Positions 11,057 through 22,443 of a stretch of 64,000 bases of DNA are shown here, piece by piece. Source of the stretch: Taeniopygia guttata (Eukaryota; Chordata; Aves; Passeriformes; Estrildidae); NCBI RefSeq assembly GCF_048771995.1, contig NC_133034.1, forward strand, positions 4,909,001 through 4,973,000. The letters are read 5' to 3'. The notes beneath the pieces were generated by a model, which saw only the letters and a program-made list of their open reading frames with translations, had not been told where the DNA came from and searched no databases. The number at the start of each line of letters is the position of its first letter. Positions within the stretch are counted from its first letter, which is position 1. A program made the position numbers and the translations under genes.

Positions 11057-12007
11057 CTATAATGAGGAAGAAAAATAAAATTTTAAGAACAATCTGATTC
11101 TACCACACTGCCAGCGTGCTTAACTCTAAACTCTGGCACTAAATGAGAATCTTCTGTCTCATCTAGTTGAGTGGTTTCACTCCATGTTGTGTGTTACACT
11201 GAAAGTTCTGGAATGACACAGCTGATGGCCAATGTCAAGTGCATCCCAAGACAGATGCTGAGAAAGATATTAATTAGCTCAGAGCTTTTGCAGCTGAGAA
11301 ACTATAAAGTCAAAGAAATTCAAATTCAAGCCATAATGCTCCTCCTTCTGCTTGCTTGTGTACATATTAGCATTAACTAAGATAGGAAGTGAGAGCTGGT
11401 AGAGTTGCACTGCCAGCAAAACAGAAACAATGCAAATATTGCAACAGAATTACCCTTTTCAGATCAGGTTTTGGGACCACAAAATTATTACTCTATTACT
11501 ACCAGGTGCAACACATTCCCCCTGCCATTGGCTGGATAATTCCCTCCCTGCCAAAGAATCCAGAGGAGGATCTTTAAAATGAAACCTCATCTGCTGTCAA
11601 AATTACTCTAAAAACAAGAGGAAGTTGTACACAGACAGGAGCAACTGCTCTGTAAGGGTGCACAAGGTCCAAAACAGCACCACAGAGATTGTTCAAGACT
11701 CTGGCATATACCTGTCACAATTTCAGCCCTCACTGACTGCTCCCCACGTTAGCTGACATCAAACCACTAACATTCTGCTCTCCTGCATGAAAACAGTTCT
11801 TTTATTTCCTCAATCCCCCTTGTTTGTTTTTTTTTTCCATCAGAGGGGTGTATTAGATTGTAGTGTTTTTTCAGTGGGTACTTGTACTGCCAAGACCTTT
11901 TCCCTGTTAAGTCAAAACACTCTGTAAGTTCATGGGTCCTGACAAGGAGTTAAAGATCCTCCAAGAATGAGCAAATGGTGCTGTGGAAATGAAGGAGTTC
12001 TTGCAGT

Positions 12008-12090
12008 CATAGAATCATAAAATCGTCAGGGCTGAAAAAGACATTGAAGATTATCAAGTCCAACTATTGCTGCTGACCATGCCCCAGTTA
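12008..12090 (-). mobile_element. CR1 LINE 3'-end fragment
   Basis: TCATAGAATCATAAAATCG and the following ATTATCAAGTCCAACTATTG stretch are the antisense CR1 tail. Only about 80 bp is recognisable before the similarity fades. Confidence 0.75.
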
Positions 12091-12299
12091 CACTACAAAG
12101 CAAAAAAGTCTTATCACAAACATAAGAATATCACCCAAGTAGCTCTCTGAACTACAAACACCCTGCAAGAAAATGCTACTACCCAGTTTTAGGCATAATA
12201 TGGTCCAGGAGAAACAGGAGACCTTCTCCTGTGCTAACCCCAAGGAAACCCCACTGCAGAGCTGTTGATCTGGGGTCCCCAGCATAAGTGGACACTCCA

Positions 12300-12765
12300 T
12301 AAGATGAAACAAGACCAGAGGAAGGCACAGAGATGCTCAAAGAGCTGGAGCCCCTCTGCTCTGGAGACAGGCTGGGAGAGTTGGGGGTGTTCACCTGGAG
12401 AAGAGAAGGCTCTGGAGAGACTTCATTTTGGCCTTTCAGTTCCTAAAGAAAGGGACTTCTAAAAAAGAAAGGGACTTTTTCTATGGACAAAAGATGACAG
12501 GAGATGAGGGAATGGTTTTAAACTAAAAGAGATGAGATTAAGACTACATTAGGAGAAATTCTTCCCTGTGAGGGTGGTGAGGCCCTGGCACAGGGTGCCC
12601 AGAGAAGCTGTGGCTGCCCCTGGATCCCTGGAAGTGTCCAAGGTCGGGTTGGACAGGGCTTGGAGCAACCTGGGATAGTGGAAGGTGTCCCTGCCCATGG
12701 CAGAAGGTCAAAGCAAGATTAACTTTAAGGTCCCTTCCATCCCAAACCACTCTGGAATTCTGTGG
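12300..12765 (+). mobile_element. CR1 LINE 3' fragment (plus-sense)
   Basis: The sense-strand CR1 3' region is recognisable from the GGAGCCCCTCTGCTCTGGAG, GAGGCCCTGGCACAGGGTGC and CTTAAGG-like TTTAAGGTCCCTTCCATCCC blocks. It ends near the expected TTCTGTG tail at about 12765. It is one of only two CR1 copies in the window on the plus strand and is interrupted by a short A/G-rich insertion near 12440-12540. Confidence 0.85.
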
Positions 12766-15654
12766 AACACCAGCAGCACAGGATCTGCTGGGGCATTCAG
12801 AGCAGTGAGGCTGCATCAGCCACAGCTGGATAAACTGACCCCCTACATCACTACTGACAATGATTAGAAATAATAAATACCAAATTACTTCCATGTGCAA
12901 GTTCATGAGGATAAATGTAATGATACAGAGGAGACACAGGTGCTAAAACATTATTATTCTATTTACAAACAACCAATGCTGAAACCAGATTAGATTCCTG
13001 CACTTCCTGCACACACAGACTAAGCACATTTTACAAGCCTTTTTTTCCAAGAAGAAAGTGGCCTTCCTTCCATAAATCTGCATGTCATTTTATTAAAACA
13101 AATGACAAACTATTTTTAGCATTACCTATTTTTGTGTACTATGCTGTGCCAACCACAGCATCACTACTAAATAAATTCTCCTGGTCCCTTGACTGGCTTT
13201 TCTAGTCAACTCCTTAAAAATACCTCCTTCTACCTACCTAGAGTCATGTGTTAGATCAAACAGTTGTTAAGCTCCATATAGATTTAAAATACAAATAGAG
13301 AACACTGAAGTGAATTATTATTACATTTGAATTTAACAAAACTAGGGACGATGACAACACATATTAACCCAGAGTAGGAACTGTGTCTACAATGCAGAAT
13401 AGAATTATGAAACTTATTTCATATGCTACAGTTTTAAAAATAGAAGCTGTTAGAAAAAGCAATGATTAATGATTTTTTTATACTTACTAAAATTCTCTTT
13501 AGTATAAAACACACACATACACAAAATGCCCTGGGAAAATAAACCTGAATGCACACAACAGCATTTCAGCAGTGTTCTGTTGCCTTGTTCATTCTGGAGG
13601 GAAAAACAAAGAATCTAAAACACTGCAGCAGGAAATGACAAATTTATTTTGCCAGCTGCAGAAGGCAGGGATTCAGTGACATTCCTGACTTTACAGGCTC
13701 AGTCTGTAATCCACCTTATCCCAACGTCAGTATTATGTGACCATGTAATATAAAGGGGAGAACATACGGGGCACAAAAATCTGATTTCAAATGAAACAGA
13801 AATGCCAAACTACAGAGAGAGTCTTGTAGCTGCATTTCTACCAGTGTTACCACTGTGTGTACTACTTACATCTAAGAGCTCAAACTGGTAAAGCAGATTT
13901 CTCTTCTCCTCACTGAAATGAGTAACACTGGAGCAAGTGCTTTCAACATTGCCTTTCACTGTTGTTTAATTTCCACCACAGATTCCTTAACTGAGTCAAA
14001 AAACCTGGAGTACCATGGTTCCTATTTATTAAATATATACGAGACAAAAGAGGCAGATCATAAATCCTGCTTTTGGCCAGGGCTTCCTGAGTTACACTCT
14101 GAGAGCACTGTGTGTAACTCCCACCCACGCTAATTCCTACTATAATTCTTCTGAATACAGAGACATTAAGAATGAAAGCAGGGCTTTGTCTTTTAAAAAG
14201 GGTGCTGAGGCTGGGAAGGAGGGTTGGAAGGGAAGGAAGGCAAAACCAAAAAATGGCAACTAGAAAATGGGAGCTCTGTAGCACTAAACATTCCTCATGA
14301 TCAGTCTGGTGTAACTGATGTAGAACCACTGAATGTTATTTTATGTACCATTAGATATGATCGAAAGCACAGCACATCTCAGAAAAAAAAAAAAATCAAA
14401 GTAAGATACCAGCCGATTTTCAGAGTGTTGACTTGCACACAACCTGCCTGTAGCCAGCAGAGAGGGCTGAGCCTGGTGTGGAGGAGCTGGGAGCAGAGCC
14501 AGGCAGTTCTGACTGTACCTCAGACAGGTACCAAGAGAGGCAGTGACAGAAATTGCCCTCAGATGCTGCCTGCAGGCTTAGCTGCACAGCCCAGCCCCAA
14601 AACAATCTGCTCTAATTTTGTTCAGCCATTAAGCAGATAAATCTACTTAATCTTCCCCAGGTCAATAAATGACACACTAATATCAGTATTTCCAGCAAAA
14701 ACTGCTGTCACTGCAAGAGGTGTTAGTGCAGAGGTTCCTTACAACCATCCAGCTAGAAAAATATTGGTTGTGATACAATATTCCCATGGTAATAGATTCA
14801 AAATAAATGCTGTCAAGTGTTAAGTGATTTACAGAGCATTTAAACCCAGCGATTAATATAGAACTTTAAGTGTCAAGTTAGGGTTTTTTTAATTTACACA
14901 TAATTTAAAGAATTTAAATTCATGGACAACTAAGCTAACAAGTTGTGAAAGGATGTGAGGGATAACAGTAAATGTAAATATAAATCTATTAAATCTTCTA
15001 CTTCATTCCTGATTTAAGTATGCACAGACAAAGAAACCACAGACATGTGAACACAGGCAAAATGTGTCATGTTGAATCCTGCACTCACCTCCCAGCAAGT
15101 ATTCTACTACTTACAGGAAGGCAGAAAACATTGTATTTCGGTGTCTGGGTGTCAGGAATTAATTGCAACAGCACCATCTACAAAATATAGATCTTTTGTT
15201 TTTAATAAACTATAGAAATAAAATAGGCCAATTCAGGCTTTTGCTGAAGCAATAACTAATGTGCTACACCAAAAATATAACTCATCTTGTTTACTATTAC
15301 TACATTTGCAAAGTATAGAAACAATGTTCCTAATCTTTTTGAAAGTATTTCCAAATGTAAAATAAAAAATATGTTTAATAGAAAATAAGCATTCAATTGC
15401 CATCTTTCCAATTACAATATTCTCAATTTACAGAATGGATTGGATACACAGGTTCTATTTTCATGTGGGTGATGACGTTCTCCCACCTCTAATAGCTACA
15501 CTGAAGCAATTGAAAAAAAAAAAAAAATGGGCAGAAAGAAAGTGCCACAGAAACAATCTGGAGGAGATGAGCCATCCTGCCAGAAATGGGTTTCTCTTCC
15601 TGGACACCTGGTTTGTACAAGAAATCTTTCAGAAGAAATCATCAACGGAAGCAT

Positions 15655-15790
15655 CACAGAATCACAGGATGGGTTGCGTGGGAAGGGACCTTAAAGATCA
15701 TCCAGTCCCCCACACCTGCCTTGGGCAAGGACACCTTCCACTATCCCTGGCTGCTCCAAGCCCCATCCAACCTGGCCTCAAAAATATTAG
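15655..15790 (-). mobile_element. CR1 LINE 3'-end fragment
   Basis: ATCACAGAATCACAGGATGG, then GGAAGGGACCTTAAAGATCA and the CTGCTCCAAGCCCCATCCAA block, form a typical antisense CR1 3' end truncated after about 135 bp. Confidence 0.88.
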
Positions 15791-16084
15791 TCTGCTAAAG
15801 GCAACTGGGGGAATAAAAAGGTAAATTAAAGGAAATAAAAAATCAAAATAAATGAATAAAGTAAAAATATGACACACCAGGATAATATGAAAGAGAAGCA
15901 TTTTTGTCTGTCAAACTGCACTGTGGAAAAAGCCAAATGCCCAGGTCCCTGCTCCTGCCTGCTCCATGGAACAGAAATGAAGAAAAATGTGTCTGCACTG
16001 AGAAAACTCAGAACCCCCCTCAACTGCTGAAGATGGGAAAGGGTAGTCAATATTCCCTGAGTAAGGGAAGAGGGAGGGGATGTA

Positions 16085-16642
16085 TGTGCTAGTTTGGGCT
16101 GGGGTTAATTTTCTTCACAGTAGCTGGTACCAGGTTGAGATTTCTGTTTGAGCTGGGAACATGTTAATAACCCAGGGGTGTTTTCCTTACTGCCCAGCAA
16201 AGCTCACCCAGAGCCAAGGGTTTTTCTGCTCCACACACAGCTCCACCAGGGAGGGGCTGGGAGAGGGGGCACAGCCAGGACAGCTGATCCCAACTGACCC
16301 CGAGGATATTCCATCCCATATGGCCTCGTGCTCAGCACACAGAGCTGGGGGAAGCAGGAGGAAGGGAGGACATTTGGAGTGATGGTGCTTGTTTTCCCAA
16401 GTCACTGTTACCTGTGATGAGATCCTGCTTTCCTGAGGATGGCTGAACACCTGCCTGCCAGTGGGAAGTAAGGAATGAATTCCTGGTTTTGCTTTGCATG
16501 TGTGTGGCTCTTACTTCACCTATTTAAGCTGTCTGTATCTCAAGCTGTGAATTTTCCCACTTTCACCCTTCCAAATCTCTCCCCCAGCCCACCAAGGGGG
16601 AGCCGGCAGCAGCATGGGGCTGAGCTGGGGTTAAACCATGGA
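16085..16642 (+). mobile_element. ERVL-type LTR (solo, degraded)
   Basis: The sequence follows the avian ERVL-family LTR from its TGTGCTAGTTTGGGCTGGGG start. It continues through TTAATTTTCTTCACAGTAGC, the CAGCTGATCCCAACTGACCC block and GGATGGCTGAACACCTGCCT to the GGGTTAAACCATGG end. No internal viral genes flank it, so it is a solo LTR. The TATA region has decayed to CACACAGAGCTGG and no clear target-site duplication remains, which suggests an old insertion. Borders are good to a few bases. Confidence 0.8.
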
Positions 16643-18490
16643 AGCCATAGCTCATTTTTAAAACTGCAGTGCTTGCAAAATGACATCTCTCTAACAAAAA
16701 TGTTTCCAAAGGCACAGGGAAAATTTAAAATGTGCCTTCAAGGTACTCAGGTATCACTAACATTCAAAGGTAACCTTTTCTAATTTCATGCCTCACCTGT
16801 TAATCTGAACACTTCCAAAAAAACTGCCTTAAAATAAGATTTACAATCATTTTAATATGGCTGTATTAAATGCAATTCTTATTAAACCAATTTTGAAAAG
16901 TACATTTATGAAGCAAGGAATCTTTACCTATTAACCTTCCTAACAAGGCAAAAATACAAACTTTCCTTATTGTAACCAATGATTAGAAGTAACTTGTTTG
17001 AAAAAAAAAAGCTCAAATCTATTAAACAGAACTACCAGTCCCTGACTCAGAAGACAGTCACACCTTTCCATCAAGAGAAGCAAACCAGGAAAATTCCCCA
17101 CAAGCAGAAGCAACTCAACAGAATCCTGGTATGTGAGTAACACTGGGCTGCTCTGTCCATGCTCTGGGGGTACTCAGATGTAAAAATTCCACGTTTCACC
17201 TCAAATTTGGGAGCCATCAGCCTACCCTGCATGGTGTCATTAAAACCTTGCATGACCCATTTGTAGCTTCACACTCCACAGCACCTTGCAGTACTATCAA
17301 AATGTCACTACAAGTTCTGTGAAAAGGATGTTCCCCCTTATCCTTTGCTTTGAAATTACTAATTATTTCAGCACTTTTCTTCAGACAAGAGAAAAAAAAT
17401 GAAATTAATGATTTCCCTATTCTGGCAACTTTCTCCCAAGGTGAAGAATCCTAGCATATATTTTAATTTACTTCAAAATTACTTTAAATTACTTTAAAAC
17501 ATTTGTTTCTTCATCATTTCCACAAGCACCTCAAAGGATCAAAAACAGAAAAAAGTAACCACATGATTTCATGAAGAATCAACAAAACTGAAATTTCATC
17601 ATTAGCAATAATTTCAGTACAAGTTAAAATGACTGATCATAAACAGCAAATAGCTAATTACTGAAATTCTCAGGAACTAATTTTCCAGTACTATAGGATG
17701 TGTCTTTAAACACAGATGCTGCCCTGAAAAGCCTTTGTTCTGTCTTAAAGGAAAATCAGTCAGCACCAATCCATGAGTTCACCCACAGATAGCAAGGAAA
17801 ATCTAGGTTTGGATTAAAACACAGAACCATGCACAATAAAATGCATGTGTGGTCATTCACAAATTTTAGAAGAACTTCAAATTGCTAAATCCTAATATTC
17901 AAGGTCTTGAAAATTACAGAAAAATAAGTTCCTGCAGTTCCTGACTCCATGCTGGAACTAATTTTATATTCGTGGCAGAGTTTCTTTGTCACTAATAATC
18001 TTCCCTTATTTCAAAAATGCCCAGCTGTAAGATAAGGTATTGCATGAATTCTGATGGAAGTTATTTCTTCCCCACTCCCTCCATCCTTCTCCATCTCCCT
18101 TATACTTAATGTGTAGCAAGAGAATATGATGCAATTGATTTCTAATTACTTAGACAAAAACAAGAGCTCTGCATATGCTGGCAAAACTGAGTTTAGACTT
18201 TGTAGAATGGAAATTCTGAATAATTATTTTGCCTATAATCATTATTACATGTAAGCTTTCTTTGGGACAGTATTAAAGGCACACTGCAAAAATCACTTGA
18301 GAAAAACTGCTGCCCAACAACTCCATCCTGACTATGTAACTATTGCTACCAAACTTTATTGTTCAAGGTAAATGGTGTTTAATTCACACACTCTTAATGT
18401 CATCCTGTCATGCAGCTGCTCAACCTCCCCCAGGCAAGCCCATCTGCTGCCCAAGGGTTACCTCAGTGCTTTACATTAATCCTCACTTAC

Positions 18491-18605
18491 ACATGCTTCC
18501 TGTGGAACTCCAGGATCTTTCCTTCAAGTTTTTCCTGGTTTGGCAAATACCGGTTTGTTTTAAGGTGTTCTTGATCTTCTGATTCATCAAAATCTCCTAT
18601 TTCAG
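18491..18605 (-). CDS. FARP2: FARP2 exon, FERM F2
   Basis: This 115-nt exon completes Ser177 and encodes residues 178-214 (EIGDFDESEDQEHLKTNRYL...FHRKH), leaving two bases of Val215. SEIGDFDE and the YLPNQEKLEGKILEFH run are FARP/FRMD7 F2 hallmarks. The acceptor is TTGTAG (AG at 18606-18607) and the donor CATGT/GTAAGT (GT at 18489-18490). Confidence 0.98.
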
Positions 18606-20565
18606 CTACAACAGAAAACAAAATGTTAGAGTAAGAAGAAACAATGGAAAAGGAACAATGATAGAAAATATTTGGTAAGGAATTAGAGAGACCACAAGAG
18701 CCTTTAAGTGCTTCAAAGTTGTGCATGATGTTTTGTATCCAGCTTCATTTTACCAAACTCACATTTACCCCAAGCTGACTTCCTGGGGATTTGAACATTG
18801 TCTGGAAAATTTAGACTCCTTAAGGGTGCAAGATGTGAGACATGTAAGAAGATCTGTGAGGTGGTCAGAACGTTTCCTCCTTACAGGTACCTTATACTGA
18901 ATACCATATTTCAATTAATTTTTTTACTGTATATATGTAGAACAGCAATAGACAAGGCTACTCAGGAAGATGGCAAGTTACACCTGGAATTTTGGTCTCC
19001 CCTTCACATATCCATGTCTTTCAGATGGAATGCTGTGAATTTAGGAAGATTTACAGAAGAAAAAAGTGAAGTGAAGAACAACTTCCACCTGATATAACAT
19101 GAAACGATCAGAAGTCCTTGGCTCAGAATACAAAAGTACAAGGCAGGCAGAACATGTGGCAAATGCATATAAAATTACAAGTTGAATAAAATAAATTTTA
19201 AGAATTTACTTTTTCTGATAAAAAATATTAAGTTGCAACATTAAATTCAAAATTAAAAGGTCTTAAAAGATAAAAGTACGTATGTTGTCCTAAAAACTTT
19301 CCAAAAACTAAGCTACGAAGCTCATTTCTGTGGAAGGATGCCAAAAATATAAGCACATTCAAAAATTAGACAAATACAAGGGCAACCAAACAGATAAAGA
19401 GTCTGTCTGTGGTGCTGTGTGTGCAGTGATTATGGGATGGATGCAGCAAAGGAAGAGTTGCTATATGCTTGCTCTGTGTCTGAGGGCATCTGCCATCAGC
19501 TAGTATCAGAGAAAGGAATGGGATTGTCCTAAACAAGAACCCGCAAATCCTGCTTAAAGTCCAGCCAGCACATAAAAGAAGGAGTAAAAAGTACTGAAAG
19601 GCACTCTTGTAAAATAATTTCTGCTGAAAATAAGCCTGTTATTTCTCACAGCCCACTTTCCAGAAGAGCAGAATCAGGCTAAGCAAGGCCTGATGATGAG
19701 ATTCTCTCACAGTGCTGGAAAATCATGAGCAGGTTTTAATGGTGTCACTCACTGATGGCACACACACAAGACAGCTTTGCACTTCCAATAAAGTCACCAC
19801 AAGTAATACTATTATAACTGTATTATTATATTGCATTGCAAAATTAGACAACCAATAACTACCTAGCAGTGCATATGTGAAGAAGCATTATTGATCAGCC
19901 AGCAAAGAGCCCCCAAAGGCCCTGTCCTGCCTGCAGGTCAGGTTGCAGACCTGTGAACACTTCAGCTGCTGCTCCAGCAATTTGGTGTCTGAACTCACTC
20001 AAGGTTTCCAACCTCTGTGTCTCCAAGGCCACATTTTAGGTCTTTATGCATGTACAGACTGAGCCAGCAGCAGCATGGAGTGCTTCCAAATAAATTGCTT
20101 CCCATTTCCATTTTCAGTCCAAGCAAGGAGGAAAGCTGCTGACAGCCCCACTGCAGAACCTGTTCCAGCATGGTTCTTAGCTGTATTTCAGCCCAGTTCC
20201 TGTACAGCCATTTCCTCCCAGGCACAAGGAAAGTGAGAAGTGAAGCCAAGGGAGCACCTAGACCAGTGGGAACAGCTGTCTGGAAGATGTGGAGTGCCAG
20301 CAACAGAGCTTGCAGAGACAGGGAAACAGCAAGGTGCTGGTTTTGTACTACCCCTCTGAAGCCAAATTTACCTCATACATAAGCCCCAGCTGTTCCTCCC
20401 CACACCAGCCCTGATGACCATCAGAGGGTTGAAAACCATCATATTTACAGTGTGTGGAGAAGGACATACTGTGAGAAAGAGACTTCTTTTAGTTACCAAA
20501 AGCTTCTATGTGTGATTTAATGTGGGTTAGCACTGGCACTATCCCAGCCCAGCTGGGATACTCAC
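18606..20565 (-). other. FARP2: FARP2 intron, 2.0 kb
   Basis: Anonymous intronic sequence with no recognised repeat. Its first 1.3 kb is AT-rich; it becomes GC-richer from about 19900. Confidence 0.8.
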
Positions 20566-20663
20566 ACTGCAGCAGGTGGGAGACCAGCAGAGCAGCCGTG
20601 TTGTCACTGCAGGTCAGCCTCTCCTCTGCCAGGTCCCTCTTGATTTGCAATGCAAACAGGTAC
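20566..20663 (-). CDS. FARP2: FARP2 exon, FERM F1/F2 junction
   Basis: This 98-nt exon completes Arg144 and encodes residues 145-176 ([20 protein letters not shown]...SHLLQ). [17 protein letters not shown] is the start of the helical F2 lobe. The acceptor is CTCCTGCAG (AG at 20664-20665) and the donor CAGT/GTGAGT (GT at 20564-20565). The frame seems to read on past the exon as QCEYPSW, but the GTGAGT donor and the phase-1 join to the next exon (giving SEIGD) settle the border. Confidence 0.98.
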
Positions 20664-22364
20664 CTGCAGGAGAGGTACAAGGCTTGGAGTTACACAGACC
20701 ATCCTGAGACATGAAAGGATAACAGAACTGAGCAGGAGCTTATAGAATCAGCATCTCCTGATCCTTCTGCTCTCCAAAGAACAACACAACAGCCTGGCTA
20801 CCAAGGAGTGTCAAATCAAACCAAAATAACCTGTGACTGCTCCAGTGCAATTTATCAGCACCAAAAGACTCACAGGAACAAGGAAGCAGAAGGAAAACTA
20901 TGTTTTAAGCAGGCTTCATCTGTGCAGTAACAGCAGCTGTCATTTTTAGCTGGAAAGAAAGAACACTTCAAATGATCTTATCCATTAGAAAAAAAAAAAA
21001 AAATGAAAGAACATCACTGATTCCAGTATTTTGTTAGGAAAACTGATAAGCATTTCTGTTAGCACTCAACTAATCTACTCAGCAGCTATATTTTCCAGAA
21101 CTATATTAGCAGCCTACAAAGACAGTAAGAAGTTCAATTTACTTTTCTTATACTGCTATATTAGTTCAACTAAAATATTTCTCATTCAGTTGTTAAAGAG
21201 TAATAATTTCAGTTTAACAGAAAACTGTATGCTGTTCCTTTTACTTGGAAGGAGATACAGTAAGGACTCCAATAAACAGGCAACAACTCACTACTATAAA
21301 CCTTCAAACTGACTGACTGATCCTTTTTCGTTACTGAATTACATCCTAAGAGATAGCAATAAGATTTTTTTTAAAGAAGAGTTTATTTTAAAAATTTATT
21401 CCTGAAGTAAAATATACAAAAAATTATACATTTTGAGTGATAGGTTTTTTTAAAGTTTTTAAATACTGTAAGTATGTATTAAAGGTTTCTCAAAAAGTAT
21501 ATTCTGCTTTCTGATGAGCTCTCAGTCTTTTTAGTACACTCACAATAAAGAATATAGTATCATTGACAGCATCATTGACTACCCAGATGCTCTAAGTGCA
21601 GCCCATAAATAATCAATAAATGGGCAAAATACAGTTCCTGCTCTGAAAAGCTGTATTCCTAATGAATTTCCTATATGAAACAGCAGTTAATACAAAAAAA
21701 CCTGGTGCAAAGGAAATATTTAGATAGTATTTCTCCTTACAAGAGACAATCACAACAGTTGTCATGCTGGTTTGTTCTTAAACACATCTGAAGGATAATG
21801 AGGAACCTACGAGGAATTCCAATTAAAAGTAGTGAAACTGTGAAAAGCACTAAATAAGCTCTTTAAACACCAACATCTGGGTAATGTCCTTGTTAGAGGC
21901 AGACTTCAAACCAGGTCCCCAGGTGCTAGCAGGTGGATAGGACTGCTTAACTGACCACAGATCCATTAGCAACCCCCCAAAATAACCTGTGGTGAGCACA
22001 GTTAAAACTGTGAACAGCAAAGTGTGTTTGCAAGTGCAAAGTATGTTTGGAAGTTTCAATCACTTATTAAAATATGTACTGATTATTTTATATTTATTTT
22101 TATAGACAGTGTTTATAAATGTCAGTATTTTCTGTATACCCTGACTCCCTTGACCACATGATGCTGGAAAGCCCACATCTGTGCTGCTTTCTGTTTTGAA
22201 AAGTAATTTTTCTGATACCATTCATCTGCCAACACGTCTGCTGAAACTCTAACATTTACTGTAAGTGCTCTTTCACACAGTTTTGCTTGGAAGCAGCTGT
22301 GCTGCCTTCCTGTTCTATTAATTCAGTACATGAAGCATGTCCAATAGTTCTAAAAATACTTTAC
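20664..22364 (-). other. FARP2: FARP2 intron, 1.7 kb
   Basis: AT-rich intron with no recognised transposon. An A run lies near 20989-21003. Confidence 0.8.
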
Positions 22365-22443
22365 CTGGTATATTCCTCTTGCAGCTGACCTGGGTCAGGA
22401 GGAAAGAACTTTACAGCCAGACGAAGCATTGTAGTCTTTGGTC
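22365..22443 (-). CDS. FARP2: FARP2 exon, FERM F1 end
   Basis: This 79-nt exon completes Arg118 and encodes residues 119-143 (PKTTMLRLAVKFFPPDPGQL...EYT), leaving two bases of Arg144. VKFFPPDPGQLQEEYTR is the conserved linker from F1 to F2 in this family. The acceptor is TCTTCTAG (AG at 22444-22445) and the donor ACCAG/GTAAAG (GT at 22363-22364). Confidence 0.98.

Larger units (their letters stand above)
11057..18490 (-). other. FARP2: FARP2 intron, 7.4 kb, repeat-bearing
   Basis: This intron lies between the F2/F3 exon and the F2 exon. It holds CR1 fragments in both orientations (12008-12090, 12300-12765, 15655-15790) and one ERVL-type LTR (16085-16642). The rest is AT-rich and anonymous; the open frames in it look random. 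Confidence 0.85.

Noticed and set aside
16085..16642. Full endogenous retrovirus around the ERVL LTR
   Set aside because: No second LTR and no gag, pol or env-like frame within several kb; only a solo LTR remains.
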